DNA from: Lonepinella koalarum | Lineage (GTDB): Bacteria; Pseudomonadota; Gammaproteobacteria; Enterobacterales; Pasteurellaceae | Length of the DNA stretch: 64,000 nt | Direction: 5' to 3' | NCBI GenBank assembly: GCA_030525745.1 | Contig: JAUNED010000004.1 | Location: 1 to 64,000 of the forward strand | Shown: one piece after another, positions 19,599 through 30,501 of the stretch | How positions within the stretch are numbered: the stretch's first letter is position 1 | Layout: each line of letters opens with the position of its first letter | Position numbers and translations under genes: made by a program | The notes under the pieces: generated by a model | Told to the model about the DNA's origin: nothing | The model's database searches: none | The model's input: the letters and a program-made list of their open reading frames with translations, nothing else

Positions 19599-20454
19599 AC
19601 AGGATCTGAAGGCGTGGCTGTTGTTATTAAGCGGCTTGGGAACGATTTTATTCTTAATGGGTTCTACCTTTTATATTGTCGTTGCACAGAGTTTTGGTCT
19701 GCAAAATATGATGGGCGGTGAAAGCCAATTTACTCTGGAGCATTGGCAAGCAGTGTTGGCCAATCCGGTGTTTCAGAAATCTTATTGGTATTCGGTGAAG
19801 GTATCGTTACTGGGGGCGGTTTTTTCCATTATTGTGGCCTATCCGATTGCTATGTGGTTACGCAAGGAATTGCCGGCCAAAATTGCCATTATTACCATTT
19901 TGCGTACGCCTATGCTTGTGCCGGGATTAGTGGCGGCCTTTTTGTTTGTCAATATGATTTCCTATCATGGGATTTTAAATGAAGTCTTGGTGTGGTTGGG
20001 CATTTGGTCTGAGCCAAAAACCTTACAAAATGATGAGTTTGGTTGGGGGGTTGTTATTTTACAAATGTGGAAAAATATTCCCTTTGCTTTGATTTTGATC
20101 GGTGGGGCAATCAATTCGTTACGTTCGGATTTGCTGGATGCTGCGGCCAATTTAGGTTCAACGGCGTGGCAGCGCTTCCGTTATGTGATTTTCCCTTTGA
20201 CCTTAAGTGCGGTTCAAGTTTCCTTTATTTTGATTTTTATTGGTGCGTTGGGGGATTTTGCCTTCTATAGTATTGCCGGTCCACGTTCTACTTACTCACT
20301 GGCAAGATTAATGCAAATGACCGCCTATCAATTTGAAGAATGGAATCAAAGTGCGGTAATGGCGATGGCAATTATGCTGACATCAGCATTTTTCACTATA
20401 TTAGTTTCGGTCATCATTAAGCCGTTAGCCACAAAACAAGGAGAAGTAAAATGA
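19585..20454 (+). CDS. ABC importer permease 1
   Basis: A 289-residue integral membrane permease with about six helices. The cytoplasmic coupling motif DAAANLGSTAWQRFRYVIFP is a good EAA loop. It resembles PotB/ThiP-like permeases. It overlaps the ATPase gene upstream and the second permease downstream (ATGA), indicating translational coupling. Confidence 0.88.
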   Translation: MKNLKQDLKAWLLLLSGLGTILFLMGSTFYIVVAQSFGLQNMMGGESQFTLEHWQAVLANPVFQKSYWYSVKVSLLGAVFSIIVAYPIAMWLRKELPAKIAIITILRTPMLVPGLVAAFLFVNMISYHGILNEVLVWLGIWSEPKTLQNDEFGWGVVILQMWKNIPFALILIGGAINSLRSDLLDAAANLGSTAWQRFRYVIFPLTLSAVQVSFILIFIGALGDFAFYSIAGPRSTYSLARLMQMTAYQFEEWNQSAVMAMAIMLTSAFFTILVSVIIKPLATKQGEVK

Positions 20455-21296
20455 CCACTGTCGTTCAAACCAAAAACAGTAAATTGATTGGTAAAATTTC
20501 GCTTTTCCTGTTTATTTTTGCCAATGCCATATGGCTATTTATTCCTTTTTTAATGGCGGGCTTATGGTCTTTTGTGGACCCCGACCACCCTTGGAGTTAT
20601 CCGGATATTTTCCCGCAATCCCTTTCTTTTGAGCGTTGGGTGAGTGTGTGGCAAAACACCTCGTTGCCTGAGGCTATGTTTAACAGCTATACCATCGCAC
20701 CAACGGTCTCATTGTGTGCAATTCTGTTGGCTTTGCCGACCGCCTATGCCTTTGGTCGTTTAGAATTTCGTGGGAAAAAATTTGCCGAACTGCTCACCCT
20801 CATTCCGTTAGTGATTCCCGGAATGATTATCGCATTATTCTTTAGCCAAATGCTGCTGAGTTTGAATATTGATAATCCGTTTATCGGTATTGTGGTGGGG
20901 CATACGGTGATGACTTTACCTTACGCCATTCGTATTTTATCGGCAGGTTTTGCCTCTGTTCCCCAAGACTTGATTGATGCAAGCCGTGATTTGGGGGCTT
21001 CAAAATACACTACTTTTAAAGATGTGTATATGCCAATGCTGAAACCGAGTTTTCTGGCCTCCATTATTTTCTGCTTAGTGAAAAGTTTGGAAGAATTCGC
21101 TATTTCATTCGTGATTGGTTCGCCGGATTTCATCACCGTACCGACGATTCTATACTCGTTTTTGGGCTATTCGTTTATCCGCCCCAATGCCGCAGTGGTT
21201 TCGATTATTTTGTTAATTCCCAATGTCATTTTAATGATGATTATTGAGAAATTATTAAAAGGCAATTACTTGTCTCAATCGACGGGTAAAGCATAA
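20451..21296 (+). CDS. ABC importer permease 2
   Basis: A 281-residue permease forming the transmembrane channel with its upstream partner. The EAA loop is DASRDLGASKYTTFKDVYMP. The hydrophobic pattern fits six helices of the PotC-like branch. Its start overlaps the stop of permease 1 by 4 nt. The binding-protein gene follows after 38 nt. Confidence 0.88.
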   Translation: MTTVVQTKNSKLIGKISLFLFIFANAIWLFIPFLMAGLWSFVDPDHPWSYPDIFPQSLSFERWVSVWQNTSLPEAMFNSYTIAPTVSLCAILLALPTAYAFGRLEFRGKKFAELLTLIPLVIPGMIIALFFSQMLLSLNIDNPFIGIVVGHTVMTLPYAIRILSAGFASVPQDLIDASRDLGASKYTTFKDVYMPMLKPSFLASIIFCLVKSLEEFAISFVIGSPDFITVPTILYSFLGYSFIRPNAAVVSIILLIPNVILMMIIEKLLKGNYLSQSTGKA

Positions 21297-21334
21297 ATGT
21301 TATTGTTACACTACCTGACTATAGGAGAATTATT

Positions 21335-22420
21335 ATGAAAACATTCAAAAAATTGACCGCACTTGCTTTAGCAACAGTGCCTTTTATGATGTCCTCTGTG
21401 AGTTATGCAAATGATCTCGCTAATAAATCTTGGGCTGAAATAGAGGCGCAAGCCAAAAAAGAAGGCAATGTTACGGTCAGTATTTGGTACTTACAACCAC
21501 AATTTCGGACTTTCGTAAAACAATTTGAAGAGCAATACGGGATTAAAGTTCGCATTCCGGAAGGAACGGTAGACGGCAATATCAATAAGTTATTTGCGGA
21601 AAAAAATCAAGCAAAAGGGAAAATGGATGTGATTGCCTTAGGTGCAGAAAATCTACATAACGTCTTCAAAAACGAAGTGGTGGCGGATATCAGTTTCATT
21701 CCTGATTTTGAGAAGCGTAACCATAAATTACAAGGGGTCGATCTGGGGAAATTTGCGGTAGGATTTTGGGGAAATCAAACGGGATTTGCCTATGATCCAC
21801 TGAAAATCAGTGAGGATAAATTGCCGCAAACCTGGGCTGATGTGGAAAACTATTTAAAGGCAAACCCGAAAAAATTCGGCTATTCCGATCCGAACGGCGG
21901 CTCCTCCGGCACAGCGTTTATTCAACGGACGATTATCAATGTGGTTGGCGACTACAATTATCAAACTCAGGAGGTCAATTCGGAGCAAGTGGCAAAATGG
22001 GCGACAGCTTGGCAATGGTTTAGGGATAATAACGGCAATCTGACCCGTACGGCTTCAAATGCAGACAGTTTAACCCGTTTGAACGACGGTGAGTTGGATA
22101 TTGTAAGTGCTTGGAAAGATCACTTATTCAGTCTGCAAAAACAAGGCGCAATTACCGACCGTTTGAAATTCTATATTCCTCAATTCGGTATGCCGGCGGG
22201 GGGCAATGCCATGGTGATTGCCAAAAATGCGCCAAACCCTGCGGCATCATTGTTGTTCGTGCATTGGATTTCCTCGCCTGAAATTCAAGCCAAGCTCAGT
22301 GAATCTTTTGGTGTCAGACCTTTAGACAGCACCAGCGGCGGAAATGATGTGGTGTTCTTTGTGCGTCCTTGGACAAAAGCCATTGCGGAAGCTTTTACCA
22401 AAGAAGTAGTGTCTAAATAA
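21335..22420 (+). CDS. ABC importer periplasmic substrate-binding protein
   Basis: A 361-residue secreted binding protein. The signal peptide is clear: a lysine-rich start, the hydrophobic ALALATVPFMMSS and a cleavage site after SYA at about residue 25. It belongs to the large family of extracellular binding proteins that includes PotD, FbpA and AEP/thiamine-binding proteins, but I recognise no substrate-specific motif. AGGAGAATT precedes the ATG. It closes the operon started by the ATPase. Confidence 0.87.
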   Translation: MKTFKKLTALALATVPFMMSSVSYANDLANKSWAEIEAQAKKEGNVTVSIWYLQPQFRTFVKQFEEQYGIKVRIPEGTVDGNINKLFAEKNQAKGKMDVIALGAENLHNVFKNEVVADISFIPDFEKRNHKLQGVDLGKFAVGFWGNQTGFAYDPLKISEDKLPQTWADVENYLKANPKKFGYSDPNGGSSGTAFIQRTIINVVGDYNYQTQEVNSEQVAKWATAWQWFRDNNGNLTRTASNADSLTRLNDGELDIVSAWKDHLFSLQKQGAITDRLKFYIPQFGMPAGGNAMVIAKNAPNPAASLLFVHWISSPEIQAKLSESFGVRPLDSTSGGNDVVFFVRPWTKAIAEAFTKEVVSK

Positions 22421-22437
22421 TGGATTTTTAATGCTTG

Positions 22438-22492
22438 AAAGTGCGGTCTGTTTTTGCTGAGTTTTAAAACTCGGGGAAAATTGACCGCACTT
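22438..22492. repeat. 55-nt inverted uptake-signal element, copy A
   Basis: AAAGTGCGGTC (22438-22448) and GACCGCACTT (22483-22492) flank an inner GAGTTTTAAAACTC palindrome. It is the same length and order as the element at 25148-25202, and the two bracket the sialidase gene. It may also terminate the ABC operon. Confidence 0.85.
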
Positions 22493-22509
22493 GAGGGAAG
22501 GAAATAAAA

Positions 22510-22544
22510 AACAAGTCCAAGAAAATACATTGGACTTGTTTTTT
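22510..22544. terminator. Bidirectional Rho-independent terminator (ABC operon / sialidase)
   Basis: ACAAGTCCAA (22511-22520) pairs with TTGGACTTGT across a 9-nt loop, with A5 on one side and T6 on the other. It sits between the convergent ABC operon and sialidase gene. Confidence 0.88.
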
Positions 22545-22547
22545 GTG

Positions 22548-24935
22548 TTACCAGTTATAGCTCGCATTTACGCCAAAATTCGTTTCAGCGGATTGAGTGC
22601 CATATCGTTGTAATTTGAGATTGGCGCCCATAGCAATGCCATTGGCAAACCGTTTTTCAAGCCCTGTGGTCACAGCATACACTTTATTATCGCCTTTGAT
22701 TTTGTGGGTATTACTTGCGTCATTAGATTGGGATAATGTTATATCGCCATTGACAAAAGCAATATTCGGGCGAATGTAGGCATTTACGCTTCCCAATTTA
22801 TAATTGATATTCAAACCAAGATCACCTGCGTAGACTGTACGGCGGTTAATTGCAACATCTTCATCAATTAAAGTACGGGAAGAACGGGAAACATAAGCAC
22901 CAACAGAGGGACTAATGCTTAGTTTATCGTCTAACTGAATACGGTAAGCATAGTTTAGGTAGCCGTCAATATTTTTATTGCGTTCGATAAAGTCATTATG
23001 TTTCACACCACGATAACGAACAAAACCGGAAATTTGATGGTTGCCTGTTTCATATTGGGCTCTAAAACCAACTTGTTGGCTGTTACGGTTTTTATTGCGT
23101 AGTTCAAAGAAAACACCGGCACGCAAATTGTCAGTGATCGCCGTATTTACGCCGAAAGACAGATTATTGTGTTTGGTTCCGCTGTCGTAATGTACAAAGA
23201 CATTATCGAAAGTGCGGTATAAAATATCGGTGTTATATTCATTGAATTTTTCTGCTGCTTTTGTGTATTGAGCAAAATCTAATCTGGTACTCAGTAAAGC
23301 AAGATAGCTCGCATAGAGATTATTATATACAGATACAATGCCATTGTAGTCTAAATAGGTGGTATCTGTGGTTGTGGTGACTTTTTTCACATAATCCAAG
23401 GCACTTTCATAGATTGCTCGTTGTGATGGTAGTGCTTTAGTGGCAGCTTTGGCCAGTTCATCTAATGCTTCACTGTTTGTTTTTAGGTTATTCATTTCCT
23501 CGTTAATCACAAAGGATTGTGCAATGGCACTGTCATTTGCACGACGCATTTTGGCGACCAATTCATTTTTTTGCGCTTGATTTAAATAAGGCAACGCATT
23601 GATATTATCGACAGCAACGGCGATTTCATCTCTCAATTCCCAATCAACAGCAATACGTTCCATTTCAGCAATATGCTCAGTGAGGTTTTTCACGGAAATA
23701 TCACCATCATCTTCAAATGCCACAAATAAATTCCCTTCTTTATAAGCTAAGGAAGAATAACCTGCGCCAGCAGCATTACCTGATCCCGGGCGAATAACGG
23801 TAACTTTGTGTTTATGGGCAGGATTTTTCGCATCCAGCATCCAAAGGGTAATATTCCCACGTTGCCAGTTGTCTCGATTGCCGTCTGGTTTAGAAATGAG
23901 TAAAACTTTTCGACCGTTTGGTAAGGTGACATAAATAGAAGAACCTTGGGTAGGTTGTGAGGTTGTCGGCAATAAGCCGTTTACAGGTGTAAATAACTGC
24001 CAAGTTTTACCCATATCGGTGGTGGAATATGCCCAACGGTTATTGCCACGCCCTGTCATCACGAGTTTGCCGGGTTCCACTTCAAACACCATATTTTCCA
24101 AAGAACTTTGATTTGGTGCGATACCGTCATTAATTTCAGGCACATCCCAAGTTTGACCATTATCGGTGGAATACATAATGGAGGTGGCTATACCGTTTTG
24201 GTGAGCAGTTTGAATTGGGAATACTAATGTCCCGTTTTGCATCACAATACCTGAACCCACACCGCCTAAGAAACCAATGGTTGGTTGTCCTTGGCGTTTG
24301 ACTTTAGAAAAAATATCTAAATTACTGAATTTACTGAACTCGGCATTTTTTTCCCAAGTCAGTCCGCCGTCAGTGGATTTATGAATGGTTGCAGCCCAGC
24401 CACCGCTATTAAAATGATCTACTCTACCGCCATACCATTGTGCCGCAGACATTGACCAAGTACCGTGCATTACATAAAGGCTGTTATCAATTGGGTTGTG
24501 TAGAATGGTTGGATCCATTGCGCGACGTGTTGGGTGATTGGTCGGGCTAAATGACCATGCCGTTTTTTTCACCCAAGTGTGTCCTCCATCGGAAGAAATG
24601 GCAATACCGGGGTCAATTCGGTCTTGGTCGAAGGCTCTATTCCAACGTAAATCAAACATCACAACCATTTTATTATCTTCCGTAATCGTCATAGCAGGAA
24701 TGCGGCTATAATACAATGGTGCTGTGCCTTCGGCTTCGCCGTTAGGACCGATCCCCGCCCAAGGTTGCCCCGGTGTGGCTGTAGCTGCAGTGAAATTATC
24801 CACACCGGCACGCTTGGTAATATTGGTTAAATTAACATTCAGATCGCTTTTCCAAAAATCAGAGGCAGCGAAGGCAGAAGAGATACTAAGAAAAAGTAAA
24901 GTAGGGGAGGTGATTAAGTGTTTGATTTTTTTCAT
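22548..24935 (-). CDS. Sialidase autotransporter (NanB-like)
   Basis: A 795-residue surface sialidase. After a signal peptide (MKKIKHL..., cleavage near SAFAAS) comes a six-bladed neuraminidase domain with the arginine motif YSRIP and Asp boxes SSDGGHTW, STDGGLTW, STDNGQTW and STTDMGKTW. A helical region at about residues 415-560 follows, then a beta-barrel autotransporter domain ending in the outer-membrane signature NASYNW. It removes terminal sialic acids from host glycans outside the cell. The layout resembles Pasteurella multocida NanB but is shorter than I recall for that protein. A perfect CRP site lies upstream and two 55-nt repeats flank the gene. Confidence 0.93.
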   Translation of the reverse strand: MKKIKHLITSPTLLFLSISSAFAASDFWKSDLNVNLTNITKRAGVDNFTAATATPGQPWAGIGPNGEAEGTAPLYYSRIPAMTITEDNKMVVMFDLRWNRAFDQDRIDPGIAISSDGGHTWVKKTAWSFSPTNHPTRRAMDPTILHNPIDNSLYVMHGTWSMSAAQWYGGRVDHFNSGGWAATIHKSTDGGLTWEKNAEFSKFSNLDIFSKVKRQGQPTIGFLGGVGSGIVMQNGTLVFPIQTAHQNGIATSIMYSTDNGQTWDVPEINDGIAPNQSSLENMVFEVEPGKLVMTGRGNNRWAYSTTDMGKTWQLFTPVNGLLPTTSQPTQGSSIYVTLPNGRKVLLISKPDGNRDNWQRGNITLWMLDAKNPAHKHKVTVIRPGSGNAAGAGYSSLAYKEGNLFVAFEDDGDISVKNLTEHIAEMERIAVDWELRDEIAVAVDNINALPYLNQAQKNELVAKMRRANDSAIAQSFVINEEMNNLKTNSEALDELAKAATKALPSQRAIYESALDYVKKVTTTTDTTYLDYNGIVSVYNNLYASYLALLSTRLDFAQYTKAAEKFNEYNTDILYRTFDNVFVHYDSGTKHNNLSFGVNTAITDNLRAGVFFELRNKNRNSQQVGFRAQYETGNHQISGFVRYRGVKHNDFIERNKNIDGYLNYAYRIQLDDKLSISPSVGAYVSRSSRTLIDEDVAINRRTVYAGDLGLNINYKLGSVNAYIRPNIAFVNGDITLSQSNDASNTHKIKGDNKVYAVTTGLEKRFANGIAMGANLKLQRYGTQSAETNFGVNASYNW

Positions 24936-25060
24936 ATTTTAAACCTCATAAGTAACATTGGAGTATTCGCTTAAGTGGAAAAATTATTTTTATCTTGCGC
25001 ATCTTTCAAGAACAGATAAACGCTGACGGTGGGATTAGAACAGAAAAAAATAAAAAAGTC

Positions 25061-25076
25061 TGTGACCGACTTCACA
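25061..25076. promoter_or_regulatory. Perfect CRP site upstream of the sialidase gene
   Basis: TGTGACCGACTTCACA matches all ten defined bases of TGTGA-N6-TCACA. It is 126-141 nt before the sialidase start and about 370 nt from rpsJ, so the sialidase is the likely target. Confidence 0.75.
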
Positions 25077-25147
25077 ATTTTAAAAAAAACTTCAAAAAAT
25101 AATTATTTCTGAATTTATTCTCCTATTTTGACCTGAAAGTAGGCGAA

Positions 25148-25202
25148 AAAGTGCGGTCAGTTTTCGTTGAGTTTTAAAACACAGGCGAATTTGACCGCAC
25201 TT
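25148..25202. repeat. 55-nt inverted uptake-signal element, copy B
   Basis: AAAGTGCGGTC at 25148-25158 and GACCGCACTT at 25193-25202 enclose the same inner GTTTTAAAAC core as copy A. Unlike most such hairpins it lies between divergent genes, where no terminator is needed. Confidence 0.85.
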
Positions 25203-25280
25203 TTATAAAGAATAGAGTGAAAAAAATCTTGCTATTAGCCGATATTTTCTGTAAAATCCGTCTGCTTTTAATTTGAAAGC

Positions 25281-25327
25281 CGTTTAATGTAATCATTTAT
25301 TAAACGTACTGTTACAATTGGTAACAG
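25281..25327 (+). promoter_or_regulatory. S10 operon leader hairpins
   Basis: Two adjacent hairpins, CGTTTAAT/ATTAAACG (25281-25306) and CTGTTAC-AATTG-GTAACAG (25309-25327), sit in the untranslated leader of rpsJ. In enteric bacteria and Haemophilus the S10 leader is the target of L4-mediated autogenous control. Mapping these stems onto the known L4 leader is inference. Confidence 0.5.
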
Positions 25328-25424
25328 ATAACAATGTTCCCGATTTGGGGACTAAAACAGGTCTGCTGCACTTCCCTTTTATTTTGAAGTTGAAAGGTGA
25401 TGGTGTCAGTTTTTTATTAGCTAA

Positions 25425-25757
<333 letters not shown>

Positions 25758-25774
25758 TTTAAGAGGTTATTACA

Positions 25775-26401
25775 ATGATTGGTTTAGTCGGTCGTAAAGT
25801 TGGTATGACTCGCGTTTTCACTGAAGACGGTGTGTCCATTCCAGTTACCGTAATCGAAATCGAAGCCAACCGCGTAACTCAAGTGAAAACTCTTGATAAC
25901 GATGGCTATTCTGCTGTTCAAGTTACTACTGGCACTAAAAAAGCAAGTCGTGTAACTAAGCCAGAAGCTGGTCATTTCGTGAAAGCAGGCGTTGAAGCTG
26001 GTCGCGGTTTATGGGAATTTCGTACTGAAGGTGAAGAATTCACTTTAGGTCAAGAAATTAACGTTGACATCTTTACAGATGTTAAAAAAGTCGATGTTAC
26101 CGGTACATCAAAAGGTAAAGGTTTCCAAGGTGGTGTGAAACGTTGGAACTTCCGTACTCAAGATGCAACTCATGGTAACTCTTTATCACATCGTGTTCTC
26201 GGTTCTATTGGTCAAAACCAAACTCCGGGTCGTGTGTTTAAAGGTAAAAAAATGGCTGGACACTTAGGTGCTGAGCGTGTAACCGTTCAATCACTAGAAG
26301 TTGTTCGTGTTGATGTTGAGCGTAAATTATTATTAGTAAAAGGTGCTGTTCCTGGTTCAACTAATAGTGATGTTATCGTGAAACCGGCAGTTAAAGCATA
26401 A
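25775..26401 (+). CDS. rplC: 50S ribosomal protein L3
   Basis: 208 residues, start [19 protein letters not shown]. The central loop includes [20 protein letters not shown], the conserved extension that reaches toward the peptidyl-transferase centre, including the Gln methylated by PrmB in other species. AAGAGG precedes the start, 17 nt after rpsJ. Confidence 0.99.
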   Translation: MIGLVGRKVGMTRVFTEDGVSIPVTVIEIEANRVTQVKTLDNDGYSAVQVTTGTKKASRVTKPEAGHFVKAGVEAGRGLWEFRTEGEEFTLGQEINVDIFTDVKKVDVTGTSKGKGFQGGVKRWNFRTQDATHGNSLSHRVLGSIGQNQTPGRVFKGKKMAGHLGAERVTVQSLEVVRVDVERKLLLVKGAVPGSTNSDVIVKPAVKA

Positions 26402-26415
26402 GTCAGGAGATAGAG

Positions 26416-27018
26416 ATGGAATTACAAGTTGTAGGTGCAAACGCACTCACTGTTTCTGAAACTACCTTCGGACGTGAGTTTAACGAGGCATTGATTCACC
26501 AAGTTGTTGTTGCTTATGCAGCAGGTGCTCGTCAAGGTTCTCGTGCACAAAAAACGCGTGCTGAAGTGTCCGGTTCAGGTAAAAAGCCTTGGCGTCAAAA
26601 AGGTACAGGCCGTGCTCGTTCAGGTGATGTTAAATCACCAATCTGGCGCTCAGGTGGTGTGACTTTTGCAGCAAAACCACAAGATCACAGCCAAAAAGTG
26701 AACAAGAAAATGTACCGTGGTGCTATTAAGAGCATTCTTTCTGAGTTAGTTCGTCAAGACCGTTTAGTGGTTGTTGAGAAATTTGAAATTGATGCACCAA
26801 AAACTAAATCTTTAGTTCAAAAATTAAAAGATATGGCGTTATCTGACGCACTTATCATTACTGCAAGTTTAGATGAAAACTTATTCTTAGCAGCCCGTAA
26901 CTTATATAAAGTTGATGTGCGTGATGTTCAAGGTATCGATCCTGTAAGCTTAATTGCTTTCGAGAAAGTCGTTATTACCGTTGATGCAGTAAAACAAATT
27001 GAGGAGATGTTAGCATGA
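26416..27018 (+). CDS. rplD: 50S ribosomal protein L4 (operon autoregulator)
   Basis: 200 residues. The extended loop [16 protein letters not shown] lines the exit tunnel. In gammaproteobacteria free L4 represses this operon through the leader RNA. The stop overlaps the rplW start as ATGA, implying coupled translation. Confidence 0.99.
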   Translation: MELQVVGANALTVSETTFGREFNEALIHQVVVAYAAGARQGSRAQKTRAEVSGSGKKPWRQKGTGRARSGDVKSPIWRSGGVTFAAKPQDHSQKVNKKMYRGAIKSILSELVRQDRLVVVEKFEIDAPKTKSLVQKLKDMALSDALIITASLDENLFLAARNLYKVDVRDVQGIDPVSLIAFEKVVITVDAVKQIEEMLA

Positions 27019-27320
27019 TTCAACAAGAACGTTTGCTAAGCGTGCTTAAAGCACCTCATATCTCTGAGAAAGCAACAAACAATGCTGAAGGTTCTAACAC
27101 TATCGTGTTTAAAGTCGCATTAGATGCAAATAAAGTTGAAATTGCGAATGCCGTTGAACAGCTTTTCGAAGTAAAAGTAGATTCAGTACGCACTGTTGTT
27201 GTAAAAGGTAAAACCAAACGCCGCGGTAATAAAATGGGTCGCCGCAGTGACTGGAAAAAAGCTTATGTTACGCTTCAAGAAGGCCAATCATTGGACTTCG
27301 TTGAAGGTGCGGCAGAGTAA
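27015..27320 (+). CDS. rplW: 50S ribosomal protein L23
   Basis: 101 residues, with [15 protein letters not shown] and the tunnel-exit loop [15 protein letters not shown]23 is the docking site for trigger factor and SRP at the exit tunnel. It overlaps rplD by 4 nt and is followed by rplB after a GGAGGAG ribosome-binding site. Confidence 0.99.
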   Translation: MIQQERLLSVLKAPHISEKATNNAEGSNTIVFKVALDANKVEIANAVEQLFEVKVDSVRTVVVKGKTKRRGNKMGRRSDWKKAYVTLQEGQSLDFVEGAAE

Positions 27321-27340
27321 TTTCGGAGGAGAAGAAATAA

Positions 27341-28162
27341 ATGGCTATCGTTAAATGTAAGCCGACCTCCGCTGGTCGTCGTCACGTTGTTAAAGTTGTA
27401 AACACTGAGCTTCACAAAGGTAAACCTTTTGCAGCACTTTTAGATACTAAATCTAAAACCGGTGGTCGTAACAACTTAGGTCGTATCACAACTCGTCACA
27501 TTGGTGGCGGTCACAAACAACACTACCGTTTAATTGACTTTAAACGTAATAAATTAGACATTCCAGGTGTTGTTGAGCGTTTAGAATACGATCCAAACCG
27601 TTCTGCGAATATCGCATTAGTGCTGTATAAAGATGGTGAGCGTCGCTACATCTTAGCACCAAAAGGCCTAGCTGCCGGTGACACCGTACAAGCGGGTGCA
27701 TCATCAGCGATCAAAGTCGGTAACGCATTACCAATGCGTAATATCCCAGTAGGTACTACGGTTCACAACGTTGAGTTAAAACCGGGTAAAGGCGGTCAAA
27801 TCGCACGTTCTGCGGGTGCTTACGTTCAAATCATTGCCCGTGAAGGTAACTATGTGACTTTACGTCTTCGTTCAGGCGAAATGCGTAAAGTATTAGCTGA
27901 GTGTACTGCAACCATCGGTGAAGTAGGTAACTCAGAGCATATGCTTCGCGTTCTTGGTAAAGCAGGTGCAAACCGTTGGAGAGGTATTCGTCCAACCGTT
28001 CGTGGTACTGCGATGAACCCGGTAGATCACCCACACGGTGGTGGTGAAGGTCGTAACTTCGGTAAACACCCTGTTACACCTTGGGGCGTTCAAACCAAAG
28101 GTAAGAAAACTCGTCACAACAAACGTACTGATAAATTCATCGTACGTCGTCGTGGCAAATAA
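27341..28162 (+). CDS. rplB: 50S ribosomal protein L2
   Basis: 273 residues, start [20 protein letters not shown], with the essential C-terminal segment [14 protein letters not shown] that holds the conserved His near the peptidyl-transferase centre. The longest ribosomal protein of this operon and typical in length. Confidence 0.99.
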   Translation: MAIVKCKPTSAGRRHVVKVVNTELHKGKPFAALLDTKSKTGGRNNLGRITTRHIGGGHKQHYRLIDFKRNKLDIPGVVERLEYDPNRSANIALVLYKDGERRYILAPKGLAAGDTVQAGASSAIKVGNALPMRNIPVGTTVHNVELKPGKGGQIARSAGAYVQIIAREGNYVTLRLRSGEMRKVLAECTATIGEVGNSEHMLRVLGKAGANRWRGIRPTVRGTAMNPVDHPHGGGEGRNFGKHPVTPWGVQTKGKKTRHNKRTDKFIVRRRGK

Positions 28163-28186
28163 TTTAATTCATTAACTAAAAGGTAA

Positions 28187-28468
<282 letters not shown>

Positions 28469-28475
28469 GAGGTAA

Positions 28476-28811
<336 letters not shown>

Positions 28812-28833
28812 TTAAGTAGAGGAATAACAGAAA

Positions 28834-29541
28834 ATGGGTCAAAAAGTCCATCCTCATGGTATTCGCCTAGGTATCGTTAAGCCTTGGAGCTCTACTTGGT
28901 TTGCGAATACACAAGATTTCGCTGATAATTTAGAAGGCGATTTCAAAGTACGTCAATTTTTAAACAAAGAGTTAGCGAACGCTTCTGTATCACGCATCAC
29001 TATTGAGCGTCCTGCAAAAAGCATTCGTGTAACTATTCACACTGCTCGCCCGGGTATCGTTATCGGTAAAAAAGGCGAAGATGTTGAAAAATTACGCAAC
29101 GCAGTTGCGAAAATCGCTGGCGTTCCAGCTCAAATCAACATCGCTGAAGTGAAAAAACCTGAGCTAGATGCGAAATTAGTCGCAGATAGCATCGCTTCTC
29201 AACTTGAACGTCGCGTTATGTTCCGTCGTGCAATGAAAAAAGCAGTTCAAAACGCGATGAAATTAGGTGCTAAAGGTATCAAAGTTGAAGTTAGCGGTCG
29301 TTTAGGTGGTGCAGAAATTGCTCGCTCAGAATGGTATCGTGAAGGTCGTGTACCTCTGCATACTCTTCGTGCGGACATCGATTACAACACCGCAGAAGCA
29401 CACACCACTTACGGCGTAATCGGCGTAAAAGTGTGGATCTTCAAAGGTGAAATCCTCGGTGGAATGGCTGCAGTGATTGAATCTGAAAAAGAACCAGCGG
29501 CACAGCCTAAAAAGGCGCCTCGTGGCAAAGGTCGTAAATAA
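28834..29541 (+). CDS. rpsC: 30S ribosomal protein S3
   Basis: 235 residues with the KH domain ([20 protein letters not shown]) and a basic C-terminal tail ending PRGKGRK. It lines the mRNA entry channel and contributes to its helicase activity. It lies 22 nt after rplV and 12 nt before rplP. Confidence 0.99.
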   Translation: MGQKVHPHGIRLGIVKPWSSTWFANTQDFADNLEGDFKVRQFLNKELANASVSRITIERPAKSIRVTIHTARPGIVIGKKGEDVEKLRNAVAKIAGVPAQINIAEVKKPELDAKLVADSIASQLERRVMFRRAMKKAVQNAMKLGAKGIKVEVSGRLGGAEIARSEWYREGRVPLHTLRADIDYNTAEAHTTYGVIGVKVWIFKGEILGGMAAVIESEKEPAAQPKKAPRGKGRK

Positions 29542-29553
29542 GGAGATCACTGA

Positions 29554-29963
<410 letters not shown>

Positions 29964-29964
<1 letters not shown>

Positions 29965-30155
29965 TGAAAGCTCAAGAACTACGTAATAAATCTGTTGAAG
30001 AGCTGAATGCTGAGTTAGTGAACCTATTAGGTGAGCAATTCAAATTGCGTATGCAAGCAGCCACCGGTCAGCTTCAACAAACCCATCAGTTAAAAGCCGT
30101 GCGTCGTAGTATTGCACAAGTAAAAACTGTATTAACCGAAAAGGCGGGTGAGTAA
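29964..30155 (+). CDS. rpmC: 50S ribosomal protein L29
   Basis: 63 residues, a small helical hairpin ([20 protein letters not shown]) near the exit tunnel beside L23. It overlaps rplP and rpsQ by one base at each end (TAATG), so the three genes are tightly coupled. Confidence 0.99.
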
Positions 30156-30412
30156 TGACTGATAAAATTCGTACTGTTCAAGGTCGTGTAATTAGCGATA
30201 AAATGGATAAATCTTTCACAATCGCAATTGAGCGTAAAGTGAAACACCCTCTTTTAGGTAAATTTATCCGTCGTACAACGAAATTACACGTTCACGATGA
30301 GAACAACGAAGCAAGAATTGGCGATACAGTCGAAATTAAAGAATGTCGTCCTGTATCAAAAACCAAATCTTGGACTTTAGTTCGTGTCGTTGAAAAAGCA
30401 ATTGTTGCTTAA
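30155..30412 (+). CDS. rpsQ: 30S ribosomal protein S17, last gene of the S10 operon
   Basis: 85 residues, with the OB-fold [21 protein letters not shown] strong Rho-independent terminator starts 15 nt after its stop, so transcription of the S10 operon ends here and cannot be expected to read into the spc operon, which lies 9.3 kb away. Confidence 0.99.
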   Translation: MTDKIRTVQGRVISDKMDKSFTIAIERKVKHPLLGKFIRRTTKLHVHDENNEARIGDTVEIKECRPVSKTKSWTLVRVVEKAIVA

Positions 30413-30426
30413 TTAACGATAATAAA

Positions 30427-30460
30427 TAAAAAGCCTCAGCATTGCTGAGGCTTTTTGTTT
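30427..30460. terminator. Rho-independent terminator of the S10 operon, bidirectional
   Basis: AAAAAGCCTCAGC (from 30428) pairs with GCTGAGGCTTTTT across a 4-nt ATT-containing loop. It lies between convergent rpsQ and eda and has the A and T runs needed to work in both directions. Confidence 0.92.
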
Positions 30461-30501
30461 CTAAAACTTACTAAAACCGACCGCACTTTCCCTGCATGAA
30501 A

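Noticed and set aside
25148..25202. Inverted uptake-signal pair before rpsJ as an ordinary terminator
   Set aside because: Both neighbouring genes point away from it, so there is no transcript to end unless an unseen RNA is made; reported as a repeat instead.
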